Positions 9,787 through 16,393 of a stretch of 64,000 nt of DNA are shown here, one piece after another (positions within the stretch are counted from its first letter, which is position 1; the number at the start of each line of letters is the position of its first letter). The translations under genes and the position numbers were made by a program. This DNA is from Alcanivorax sp. 1008. Its GTDB lineage: Bacteria > Pseudomonadota > Gammaproteobacteria > Pseudomonadales > Alcanivoracaceae. The stretch spans positions 124,001-188,000 of the forward strand of contig NZ_JAFMPS010000001.1 of assembly GCF_020667895.1 (NCBI RefSeq), in the 5' to 3' direction. The notes below the pieces were generated by a model. It did not search any database, was not told where the DNA came from, and was given only the letters and a program-made list of their open reading frames with translations.

Positions 9787-9895
9787 TATAAATAATTAGA
9801 CAGCAACCCCTGCTGTGTTTTTCAGCGTTGTAGGAAATGGCTTACACGCGGAGCGTTGATTTTGTTGAATAATGCTCGCCATCAATCAGAACAGA

Positions 9896-9959
9896 GCAGA
9901 GTTAGACAGCATGCTGCTTTTTTCTGGAAACACAGCACGCTGTCTAATAACTGTTAGAT
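9896..9959 (+). other. attI recombination site (proposed) with integrase-site repeats
   Basis: The first cassette boundary is GTTAGAT at 9953-9959, a GTTRRRY core with crossover after G. It is the exact complement of the R'' site ATCTAAC of the first attC (11033-11039), as expected if both derive from one excisable cassette. Just upstream, TTAGACAGCATGCTG (9902-9916) and CAGCACGCTGTCTAA (9933-9947) form an inverted repeat with one mismatch. A third copy of TTAGACAGC lies near 9793-9801. These are plausible integrase-binding repeats. Confidence 0.65.
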
Positions 9960-9978
9960 TTATTTGGAGGTTTTACTT

Positions 9979-10182
9979 ATGCCCTATGTGAATATCAAGA
10001 TCACCAACGAAGGTGTAACCAAAGAACAAAAGGCTGAGTTAGTCGCAGGGGCGACTGAGCTGCTGCAGCGGGTATTAAACAAAAACCCAGCAACAACTGT
10101 TGTTGTAATCGACGAAGTTGATACCGACAATTGGGGCATTGCTGGTGAGCTTGTTACAGAGCGGCGAAAACGAGGAAACTGA
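9979..10182 (+). CDS. 4-oxalocrotonate tautomerase-family protein (integron cassette 1)
   Basis: A 67-residue protein of the 4-OT tautomerase family, small beta-alpha-beta enzymes that use the N-terminal proline (exposed after removal of Met) as general base. The mature N-terminus PYVNIKIT carries that proline, and the length matches the usual 60-70 residues. A strong GGAGG lies 8 bases before the ATG, right after the attI boundary. It is first in a three-gene cassette; its stop overlaps the next start (TGATG). The substrate is unknown. Confidence 0.8.
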   Translation: MPYVNIKITNEGVTKEQKAELVAGATELLQRVLNKNPATTVVVIDEVDTDNWGIAGELVTERRKRGN

Positions 10183-10568
10183 TGAAGGGCATACATCATC
10201 TGGGTTTGTCTGTTTCAAACTTGGAGGAGTCTTGCAAATTCTTCTGTAAAACTCTTGGTTGGCGCGAGGTTCGTCGTGTTGAGGAGTACCCTGCGGTATT
10301 TGTTACGAATGAAGCGGTAATGTTCACTTTGTGGCAAACATCGAGTGAAGCAAATGCATTTGACCGCCGCAATAATGTGGGCTTGCACCACGTAGCACTG
10401 CTGGTTGAATCAGAGGAAGAATTATTACTAATTTACGAAAAGCTGAAGTTGGCGACAGGCGTGAGCATCGAATTTGCTCCTGAATTCCTTAGAGAGGGTC
10501 CTGCAAAGCATATGATTTGCTACGATCCCAGTGGTATTCGCATTGAATTAATATGGGTTCCAGAATGA
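10182..10568 (+). CDS. VOC/glyoxalase-fold protein (integron cassette 1)
   Basis: A 128-residue vicinal-oxygen-chelate protein. The two beta-alpha-beta-beta-beta modules are visible, with candidate metal ligands in GIHHLGLSV (N-terminal), VGLHHVALLV (about residue 65) and the final strand IRIELIW (Glu). Family members include glyoxalases, dioxygenases and fosfomycin or bleomycin resistance proteins; VOC genes are frequent integron cargo. Nothing here fixes the substrate. Translation is coupled to both neighbours: TGATG at the start and ATGA at the end. Confidence 0.8.
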   Translation: MKGIHHLGLSVSNLEESCKFFCKTLGWREVRRVEEYPAVFVTNEAVMFTLWQTSSEANAFDRRNNVGLHHVALLVESEEELLLIYEKLKLATGVSIEFAPEFLREGPAKHMICYDPSGIRIELIWVPE

Positions 10569-11032
10569 CAGGTATGAGTAGCTCCTTTACTTACGCATTA
10601 ATCATGCTGTTCGCTGGCTTAGGTATACCCATTATGGCTGCTTTGAATGGCAGTTTGGGTGGGAAGCTACAAAGTCCAGTATTGGCCGCTACGATCTTAT
10701 TCGCTGTTGGCTTGGCGATCTCGTTATGTGTGCTGTTGTTGACTGAAGGGTTGCCCCAGGACATTCCCCTCAAATCAACTCCCTGGTATTTATTCTGTGG
10801 TGGGATATTTGTCATCTTTTATGTCTTGGCAATAACTTGGGTTGCTCCGCGTTTTGGTGTTGCTAACGCAGTTTCATTTGTATTACTAGGCCAACTTGTC
10901 GCCATGACCGTAATAGACCATTATGGTTTTATAGGCGTCCCTCAGTACTCCATTACTGGCCAAAGAATACTTGGTCTGCTGTTTATGGCTGTGGGGGTTT
11001 TGATGGTGGTCAATCGTGCGCCAAGTACGTAA
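10565..11032 (+). CDS. Small DMT-family transporter, YdcZ/DUF606 type (integron cassette 1)
   Basis: A 155-residue protein with about five hydrophobic segments (near residues 6-22, 35-53, 68-86, 92-112 and 128-146), the size and layout of the half-length YdcZ/DUF606 branch of drug/metabolite transporters. The N-terminal LFAGLGIPIMAALNGSLG is typical of that branch. ATG 10565 overlaps the VOC stop (ATGA); ATG 10574 is an alternative. It is the third gene of one cassette, and the first attC begins one base after its stop. Substrate unknown; export of whatever the first two enzymes act on would be a reasonable guess. Confidence 0.75.
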   Translation: MTGMSSSFTYALIMLFAGLGIPIMAALNGSLGGKLQSPVLAATILFAVGLAISLCVLLLTEGLPQDIPLKSTPWYLFCGGIFVIFYVLAITWVAPRFGVANAVSFVLLGQLVAMTVIDHYGFIGVPQYSITGQRILGLLFMAVGVLMVVNRAPST

Positions 11033-11109
11033 ATCTAACAAGGCAATCAACTACGCGTCTTCGGCGCCGGACGCGCAAAAAGCGTGCGCCGGTTATTGAG
11101 GCGTTAGGC
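11033..11109 (+). repeat. attC site 1
   Basis: R'' ATCTAAC at 11033-11039 (followed by AAGGC) and R' GTTAGGC at 11103-11109 bound a 77-base imperfect palindrome with internal arms around GCGCCGGACGCG / GCGTGCGCCGG. It closes cassette 1. Confidence 0.88.
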
Positions 11110-11116
11110 AATTAAG

Positions 11117-11581
11117 ATGGATGACGAAGAACGGACAACTTCATTCGGCCTGATAAGGTTTGCTAGTGATTTCAGAAAGGCAGCCCAAGCCACTGACAAG
11201 GCTCTGTCAAAAGAGGTGGCCAACGATTGGCTCGCGCCAATCCCCGCCTTGTACCTAATGGGGCACTCCACCGAGCTCGGGTTCAAGGCTTACCTCCGGC
11301 ACAAAGGACGAGACCTTAATACGCTACGAAGAATTGGCCACAATCTAGAAACGGCATACTCAAAGTGTAAGGCTGCTGGCATCCTTGAGATTTGTGAGTT
11401 TTCTAAAGATGAGCTGAAGGCGATGGGTGTTTTGAACGACCTCTATCGGACCAAGATGCTGAATTATATAAAAACTGGAAGCTGCAGATTTCCGAACTGG
11501 GGGACCTTAGAATCCCTCAATAGAGAACTTATCAAAAACGTGTCTCTGTCCATTGGGTACCCAGGGGCGCCACTTGCTTAA
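11117..11581 (+). CDS. HEPN-like hypothetical protein (integron cassette 2)
   Basis: A 154-residue, mostly helical protein not recognised with certainty. The segment LMGHSTELGFKAYLRHKG followed by LRRIGHNLETAY resembles the helical core of HEPN proteins, many of which are RNases or toxins. The canonical RxxxxH motif is not obvious, so RNase activity cannot be claimed. The ATG is 8 bases past the R' site of attC 1, and the stop codon lies inside R'' of attC 2, the tight fit normal for a cassette. Confidence 0.6.
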   Translation: MDDEERTTSFGLIRFASDFRKAAQATDKALSKEVANDWLAPIPALYLMGHSTELGFKAYLRHKGRDLNTLRRIGHNLETAYSKCKAAGILEICEFSKDELKAMGVLNDLYRTKMLNYIKTGSCRFPNWGTLESLNRELIKNVSLSIGYPGAPLA

Positions 11582-11638
11582 CAAGGCGCTGAAAATAGCG
11601 GACTGCCTTGCAGGCAGCAGCTTAGCTTGTCGTTAGGC
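11576..11638 (+). repeat. attC site 2
   Basis: R'' GCTTAAC at 11576-11582 and R' GTTAGGC at 11632-11638 enclose a 63-base palindromic site with a central stem CTGCCTTGCAGGCAG. It contains the stop codon of cassette gene 2. Confidence 0.88.
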
Positions 11639-11655
11639 AAAAAAATGAGGGTGTC

Positions 11656-12261
11656 ATGCTGGTCGATGCAATAAAAAAATATGAAGAATGCATTGATGAA
11701 AAGGACCCAGGTAGATTGAAGCTTTTCAATCCAGGGTTAACTGAAGATGAAATTCAAAGCATAATTTCGACTCTAAGCATTGAACTACCGGAAGAGCTTG
11801 TCGAGCTTTATATGTGGCGCAATGGGTTAAAGGGGTATGACTACTTAGAAGACTTCTTCAATGGGTATACTTTTGTTCCACTTCATGTCGCAGTTCAAAC
11901 TTACCAGCAGTGTTTAGAAGTCACGGAACAAGTGACAGGAAATAAGCCTCGTTATTGGCCGAAAAGCGATATTATAAAATATGGTGCGCTTCCTGTTTTT
12001 CAAACAGACAAACATTATTTGGGTATTGCCGGCACTAAAACAAAAGAGAGCAAAACACCGATATATTCATGCTCCTGTTGGCCAGAAGGTGAATACCCTA
12101 TATTTACAAGCCTAGAGGCAGTGTTTTTAACGCTATCCTCTTGCTATGAAAAAGGCATATTGCCTATACCAGAAGAGGAAGATCCATACGAATATTTTGA
12201 AGACATTGATTCAGTAAGAGTAGCGGTAGATCAAAATTCCTACCAAGAGAGCAACTACTAG
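11656..12261 (+). CDS. SMI1/KNR4-family protein (integron cassette 3)
   Basis: A 201-residue acidic protein. The N-terminal part (NPGLTEDEIQSI, then ELPEELVELYMWRNG) is the start of an SMI1/KNR4 (SUKH) domain, followed by FVPLHVAVQTYQ and a C-terminal strand-rich half. Many SUKH proteins are immunity proteins against contact-dependent or polymorphic toxins, often kept as orphan genes. No toxin lies beside it, so an orphan immunity function is only a possibility. Base composition is clearly more AT-rich than the core genes. Confidence 0.75.
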   Translation: MLVDAIKKYEECIDEKDPGRLKLFNPGLTEDEIQSIISTLSIELPEELVELYMWRNGLKGYDYLEDFFNGYTFVPLHVAVQTYQQCLEVTEQVTGNKPRYWPKSDIIKYGALPVFQTDKHYLGIAGTKTKESKTPIYSCSCWPEGEYPIFTSLEAVFLTLSSCYEKGILPIPEEEDPYEYFEDIDSVRVAVDQNSYQESNY

Positions 12262-12262
12262 T

Positions 12263-12379
12263 GTCTAACAAACGGCTGCACGCAGACGCCCAAACCTACG
12301 CAGTTTTTGTGGTTTCGCTGCGCCACACTTTATCACAAAAACCACTACAGTTTGGGCGCTGGTGAGCCGGGCGTTAGAG
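12263..12379 (+). repeat. attC site 3
   Basis: R'' GTCTAAC at 12263-12269 and R' GTTAGAG at 12373-12379 bound a long (117-base) imperfect palindrome. Matching arms include CGCCCAAAC / GTTTGGGCG and GTTTTTGTG / CACAAAAAC. The last base of R' departs from the GTTRRRY consensus. Confidence 0.8.
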
Positions 12380-12387
12380 CTGCATCT

Positions 12388-12545
12388 TGTAGGGTAAAAG
12401 TCCCTAGCCCAGGTATGACGGTGATAAGAATGTTAATATCACATGGCTTTTCGAAAGAGAGGGCTGCCTTACACGGTAGCAATGTTATTACTGAAGAGCC
12501 CAGTGCGGGAATTCCGCTCGCTGGGATCTGAGTGGGGGCGTTTGG
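12388..12545 (+). other. Group II intron-like fragment without maturase
   Basis: Two signatures of bacterial group II intron RNA appear in the right order: TAGGGTAAAAGTCCCTAGCC near 12390 and, at about 12494-12539, a hairpin GAGCCCAGTGCGGGAA...CGCTGGGATCTGAGTGGGGG. The second corresponds to the conserved stem that usually sits just before the intron-encoded reverse transcriptase. No reverse transcriptase reading frame follows, and the next gene begins within 60 bases, so this would be a truncated remnant. Group IIC introns are known to insert at attC sites, which fits the position directly after attC 3. Confidence 0.5.
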
Positions 12546-12593
12546 ATAGCTGGGCGTCCAACCACTACTGCGAAATAAGGATTCAGATTGGTT

Positions 12594-13085
12594 GTGAAAG
12601 TAATAAATATCCACGAACGCGAAATTGCAGCACCGTTAAAAGAGGTTGGAGCAGCGCTGGATGCGTTATCTTCCGCTGAAGATAGGGTTTGGCCGTCTGA
12701 TAAATGGCCAAGAATCAAACTGGATGGGCCTCTTAAGGTTGGCGCTAAGGGTGGCCATGGGCCAATCAGATATATGGTTGAGTCTTATTCACCGGGTGAA
12801 CGTATTCAGTTTAAATTCACCGGACCGAGGGGCTTTTGTGGCTACCACGATTTAGCTCTCGAAGAGATTGATGATGCTCGGTGTTTAGTGCGTCATTCGG
12901 TTAATGCAAACCTGACGGGATTGATGGTGCTAAAATGGAAGTTAGTAATGCGAGCATTGCATGATGCGTTAATCGAAGACGCTCTAGATAATGTTGAAAT
13001 ACAATTGTCAGGCAAACATATAGACAGAAAATACGGACGGTTAATTAGTTTGGGACGTCAAATAACCAAGTTTATTTACGCATAA
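12594..13085 (+). CDS. SRPBCC-family protein (integron cassette 4)
   Basis: About 163 residues: KVINIHEREIAAPLKEVGAA at the N-terminus, beta-rich centre (RYMVESYSPGERIQFKF) and a long C-terminal helix, the pattern of the SRPBCC (polyketide cyclase/START-like) fold. GTG 12594 was chosen; TTG 12588 has a better-spaced AAGGA and is a real alternative. The stop codon lies inside R'' of attC 4. The gene is preceded by the group II intron-like fragment, so its promoter may have come with that fragment. Ligand unknown. Confidence 0.65.
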   Translation: MKVINIHEREIAAPLKEVGAALDALSSAEDRVWPSDKWPRIKLDGPLKVGAKGGHGPIRYMVESYSPGERIQFKFTGPRGFCGYHDLALEEIDDARCLVRHSVNANLTGLMVLKWKLVMRALHDALIEDALDNVEIQLSGKHIDRKYGRLISLGRQITKFIYA

Positions 13086-13169
13086 CAAGCACATCAAAGA
13101 ACGCTCCACTTCGTTCTGCTGGACCGCCTTGGGCTGCACTCCAGTCGGCCCTTTATGTGGACGCTAGGC
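13080..13169 (+). repeat. attC site 4 (degenerate R')
   Basis: R'' GCATAAC at 13080-13086 and a degenerate R' GCTAGGC at 13163-13169 enclose about 90 bases with arms AACGCTCCAC / GTGGACGCT. The R' site has C in place of the second T of GTTRRRY, which could reduce recombination and mark the end of the active array. Confidence 0.65.
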
Positions 13170-13320
13170 GAAGCCTATGATCAACTCAAACGCCATCAAA
13201 AAGGCATCGGCAGAACAAACTTTCAAGTCCTTCTGTGTCCACCACTCTCCCTCTATATCCTCATTGGGCCACCGCCAGTTCTGGCGATGACCCAAAGTAC
13301 GGGTGAACGGACGGGTAGGA

Positions 13321-14196
13321 TTAACCAAAGCAAATTTGGTGAGTCAGATTTTTTCTCGGTGTGGCTGTCCCAAAGAACTGCTCTACCAATGGCAGGAATG
13401 CTTCTATGGGGTCCGTACGATAGTATGGATCAAACGCCTTCTGATCATACTCATCACTGAATCTAACAGCATCTGCATGCCACGACTCGCCAACATAACG
13501 GTTTCGCCCATTGGTAGGCTTGAATATATAGTGACCGTAGTGCTTCCATTGATACTCCATGTGATGACGCAACAGGTAGAACGAGCCATCGGATACATAA
13601 GGACGCACGATACCGGCAATAATGTCGGGATGCGCCAGATTGGAGATCACCTTGCCCAGATCATGAACCAAACAGACAAGAATCATTTCATCAGAGGCGT
13701 TGTCACGCCTCGCTCGCGTGGCCGCTTGTGTCACATGGGTAAATTGATCAGGCCCAAAACCCAGATGATAGCCGCGGCAGGCGTTAATCATGTTCATGAT
13801 GGTATCGACGACGCCTTGTTGCTGCGCTCGTACCGCGTTTTCAATGATCGCCCAATCCGCTGCGGTGCTTTGATCAAGCCGGGTAAAGCTTGTCGTTGTA
13901 GCTACAGACTGGTACAGATCCTCTGAGGGGGAGATAAATCCGTCCATCGCTTCGGCCTTGCTGGAAAAGCCTGCAATCTGGCCAAAAATACTGGTCGCAG
14001 CGACAGCCCCAAAAGAACTCCTTAAAAAGTGACGGCGTGATATACCAAAACGCTGGGACTTTTCTATGCACTCTTTTTCCAATAGCAAGGTCTGCAGGTT
14101 CTTTTTATAGGTACTATCCACGAAGTAGTCATATGAACCAGTGTCGTTTTTCTCACCTAGAGATATATCTTTATTTTTCTCGTTAGCGTTACTCAT
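13321..14196 (-). CDS. Tat-signal HD-domain protein (PhnZ/MIOX-like di-iron fold)
   Basis: A 291-residue protein with a twin-arginine motif SRRHFLRSS at residues 53-61 followed by a hydrophobic stretch, so export by the Tat system after cofactor insertion is predicted. The domain carries the HD metal ligands: His154, His178-Asp179 (LVHDLG), His189, His211/212 and Asp248 (SDEYDQ). With the ATRARRDNASDEM and IVRPYVSD context, this is closest to the HD oxygenases such as PhnZ and myo-inositol oxygenase, which hold two irons. Phosphohydrolase activity is the alternative. It starts 16 bases after a paralogous gene (AAGGA ribosome site) and is the second gene of the pair. Substrate unknown. Confidence 0.65.
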   Translation of the reverse strand: MSNANEKNKDISLGEKNDTGSYDYFVDSTYKKNLQTLLLEKECIEKSQRFGISRRHFLRSSFGAVAATSIFGQIAGFSSKAEAMDGFISPSEDLYQSVATTTSFTRLDQSTAADWAIIENAVRAQQQGVVDTIMNMINACRGYHLGFGPDQFTHVTQAATRARRDNASDEMILVCLVHDLGKVISNLAHPDIIAGIVRPYVSDGSFYLLRHHMEYQWKHYGHYIFKPTNGRNRYVGESWHADAVRFSDEYDQKAFDPYYRTDPIEAFLPLVEQFFGTATPRKNLTHQICFG

Positions 14197-14211
14197 TGCT
14201 AAGTCCTTTAT

Positions 14212-15066
14212 TTAGGCCGGATCTTCTCTGAAACAATCGCTCATCGTCACGTTCATACTTTCTGTGTCATAAGGCGCAAATTTTTCTTTAATTAACGGCT
14301 TGAAATCCTTTAGCGGATAGCTATCGTAGCTGGGGTCGTAAGACACCTGCACCCACTCATCCACAAATTTTGCGGCGGTGGCATACCAAGGTTGATTCAG
14401 GTACAGGTCACGCATTGTCGTCGATTCCCCGATCCTGTGCCCATAGTGTGCCAATTCGAATTCGTGATGATGAAACACGGTTTTATACACAGCTTCAGAC
14501 ACAAAGGGGCGAATAATCGAAGCGGATATTTGGGCATGACCAGGGTAAGAAATGGCGATACCGACATCATGCAGCAATGCAGCCAAAACCATTTCATCAC
14601 TGGCGCTTGCTCTGGCTGCTCGCGTGGCCGTTTGCAAGCAGTGCTGCAAGACATTGACAGGCATTCCAAACGAATAACGGTTACATTGCCTTAGTAAATT
14701 GATAATTGCTTTGTCGGCATTGATTTTATGCAGACTCGATGAAGAAGTTGCAATGATGAGCCAGTCAAGAGGATTGCTCCAATCCATGCGCCTGAATCTG
14801 GTCGTGGCTTCATTATCGATAATGGTTTGAAACTCGGTAGCTTGGGGACCGCAGACACCCGTGCATGGAGCGGGGCCGTCAGGGATGATCACACGGCTGG
14901 GGTTCCAGAACCATGCAGCGGCTTCACCTGTTGCGCCCAGACCTACTGCACCTACTGCCAAGCCAGCTGCCGCTTTACCAAGTCGATTGTCAGAAGAAGA
15001 GTTAGTACTTTCGTCATCATCGCACGGAGTGACGCGATCATTAGGTTTCGTGACTTTCGATTCCAT
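14212..15066 (-). CDS. HD-domain protein, paralogue of the downstream gene (PhnZ/MIOX-like)
   Basis: A 284-residue protein sharing the domain of its neighbour: His142, His166-Asp167 (LLHDVG), His177 (GHAQ), His199-201 and Asp236 (VDEW), all expected metal ligands. The N-terminus is a polar Asp/Ser-rich region and a Gly/Ala-rich hydrophobic stretch (residues 30-52) but no twin arginine. It may therefore be membrane anchored or carried through Tat with its partner. Start ATG 15066 follows AAGGAAAAACC. The two genes look like an operon of diverged duplicates that could form a heterodimer. Confidence 0.65.
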   Translation of the reverse strand: MESKVTKPNDRVTPCDDDESTNSSSDNRLGKAAAGLAVGAVGLGATGEAAAWFWNPSRVIIPDGPAPCTGVCGPQATEFQTIIDNEATTRFRRMDWSNPLDWLIIATSSSSLHKINADKAIINLLRQCNRYSFGMPVNVLQHCLQTATRAARASASDEMVLAALLHDVGIAISYPGHAQISASIIRPFVSEAVYKTVFHHHEFELAHYGHRIGESTTMRDLYLNQPWYATAAKFVDEWVQVSYDPSYDSYPLKDFKPLIKEKFAPYDTESMNVTMSDCFREDPA

Positions 15067-15488
15067 GGTTTTTCCTTTTTATTATTGGCTTTTTGTCTTT
15101 GCCTGAGCGCACCGTCGATACTAATTGCTATTAGTGACGCAACTATAAGAAAAGGAAGGGTTCGAAAAGTGACAGAATGCTAACAATAGGTGTCACGCGT
15201 GGCGATAAATCGAAAATTGCTTAAACCAGGCTCAGATTGCTGCCAGACTAAAGTCCTAGTAAGCGCGGAAAAGTATTAGTTAAATAGTTAGATTGGGCGG
15301 CTGAGTGGACTTGAATGGACTTTTCGGTGTTGTCTAGACAACAAGTAGCACATCAGTCTATCTCGGCGTGTCAGTGAAAGCGGTAAGGTTTTGCTAAGGG
15401 ATAAGTTACAAAGAGCAGCAAGTGCGGTGCTCGGTTGTCGCTATCCGGGCCCCTGTTGGTAACGTTATGCACTACGGGAGAAATTTTG
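15067..15488. other. Gene-free stretch with a perfect palindrome
   Basis: No convincing reading frame. It holds the 5' region of the HD-gene pair, a 16-base palindrome at 15328-15343, and GTTATGC at 15464-15470, which would fit an attC R' core just before the amidohydrolase gene. A matching R'' site was not found within the normal attC length. Confidence 0.6.
15328..15343. promoter_or_regulatory. Perfect 16-base palindrome, possible operator
   Basis: TGTTGTCTAGACAACA is fully self-complementary and lies 146 bases before the amidohydrolase start and 262 bases before the HD pair. The shape fits a dimeric GntR- or TetR-type repressor site. No such regulator gene is adjacent. Confidence 0.4.
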
Positions 15489-16295
15489 ATGATTGTTGAT
15501 GCTTGGGCGCAGCACCCGACATTGCGGCACTCGCAAGATCCAGTCTTCGAGTCGTTACGTCGATGGACGAAGATGCCAATGCCGACAATAGAAATTCCGA
15601 TTGAGATGACTATCGCAATGATGGATCAGGGCGGTGTGGATCGCAGCCTGATATCGGCTTGGGTCGCTCCCCGAAATGTCATGATCTCCAATGATGAAGT
15701 CGCAGGTTTCGTCGCTAAGGCGCCTGACAGGTTAGTTGGGGTGGGATCCGTGGACATCTCAAAGCCGATGGAGGCTGTTCGCGAGATTCGACGCTGCGTA
15801 AACGAACTTGGTTTCAAGGCGATTCGGGTCTTGCCCTGGCTTTGGGAGGTGCCGCCGATCGATCGTCGGTTTTATCCCGTATACACAGCATGCTGTGATC
15901 TTGATGTTCCGTTCTGCACCCAGATTGGCCACACTGGGCCGCTCATGCCGTCGGAGGTTGGTCGGCCTATCTACCTGGATCAGGTGGCGCTGGACTTTCC
16001 GGAGTTGAAAATCGTCGCAGGCCATATTGGCTACCCTTGGACAGATGAGGCAATTGCGGTAGCCACAAAGCACGAAAACGTGTACATCGACACCTCTGCA
16101 TACACCACTAGGAGATATCCACAGGCTCTAGTTGACTTTATGCGAGGACATGGCCGTAACAAAGTTCTCTTCGGCACAAATTACCCAATGATCATGCCCG
16201 CCAAAGCCTTAGAGCATCTCCCAGAGCTGGCGCTGGGAGATGATGTGCAGGAGCTTTTCCTGGGTGGTAACGCATGCCGAGTGTTCAGTTTATAG
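15489..16295 (+). CDS. Amidohydrolase-2 family metal-dependent hydrolase
   Basis: A 268-residue TIM-barrel protein of the amidohydrolase-2 (ACMSD-like) family. The segments GHTGPLMPSEVGRP, IVAGHIGYPWTDEA, VYIDTSAYTTRRYP and VLFGTNYPM are the usual barrel strands with metal-binding His and Asp/Asn positions. The N-terminal HxH motif typical of many members is not seen (the protein starts MIVDAWAQHP), which suggests a variant site. The family includes decarboxylases and lactonases; the substrate is unknown. GGGAG lies 8 bases before ATG 15489. GTTATGC ahead of it and an attC-like site behind it suggest a captured cassette. Confidence 0.75.
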   Translation: MIVDAWAQHPTLRHSQDPVFESLRRWTKMPMPTIEIPIEMTIAMMDQGGVDRSLISAWVAPRNVMISNDEVAGFVAKAPDRLVGVGSVDISKPMEAVREIRRCVNELGFKAIRVLPWLWEVPPIDRRFYPVYTACCDLDVPFCTQIGHTGPLMPSEVGRPIYLDQVALDFPELKIVAGHIGYPWTDEAIAVATKHENVYIDTSAYTTRRYPQALVDFMRGHGRNKVLFGTNYPMIMPAKALEHLPELALGDDVQELFLGGNACRVFSL

Positions 16296-16308
16296 TAGAT
16301 GTGGTTTG

Positions 16309-16361
16309 GCCCAACAAGGCGCTGCCAAGCGACAACTTTTCCGCAGAACACGGCGTTATGT
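16309..16361 (+). repeat. Possible attC site 5
   Basis: GCCCAAC (16309-16315, then AAGGC) and GTTATGT (16355-16361, preceded by CGGC) have the order and spacing of R'' and R' of a short attC, lying between two small plus-strand genes. The pairing of the two arms is weaker than in sites 1-3, so this is tentative. Confidence 0.45.
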
Positions 16362-16393
16362 GTTTTCACCCATAGGCAAGGGAAGGAGTTCTG

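Larger units (their letters stand above)
8633..13169. mobile_element. Chromosomal integron: intI, attI and four-cassette array
   Basis: The platform is intI on the minus strand, a LexA box, an attI-type site ending at GTTAGAT (9953-9959), then plus-strand cassettes each closed by an attC site: 11033-11109, 11576-11638, 12263-12379 and 13080-13169. The cassettes are visibly richer in A+T than the flanking core genes and carry unrelated small proteins, as expected for captured genes. A further attC-like site at 16309-16361 suggests the array may once have continued past 13.2 kb. Confidence 0.88.

Noticed and set aside
12307-12531. Small reading frame in and after attC 3
   Set aside because: It overlaps the attC palindrome and the group II intron-like segment; no ribosome site and no family resemblance.
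13303-13926. Open frame of 207 codons on the plus strand
   Set aside because: Antisense to the Tat-signal HD gene, which has clear motifs and a ribosome site.
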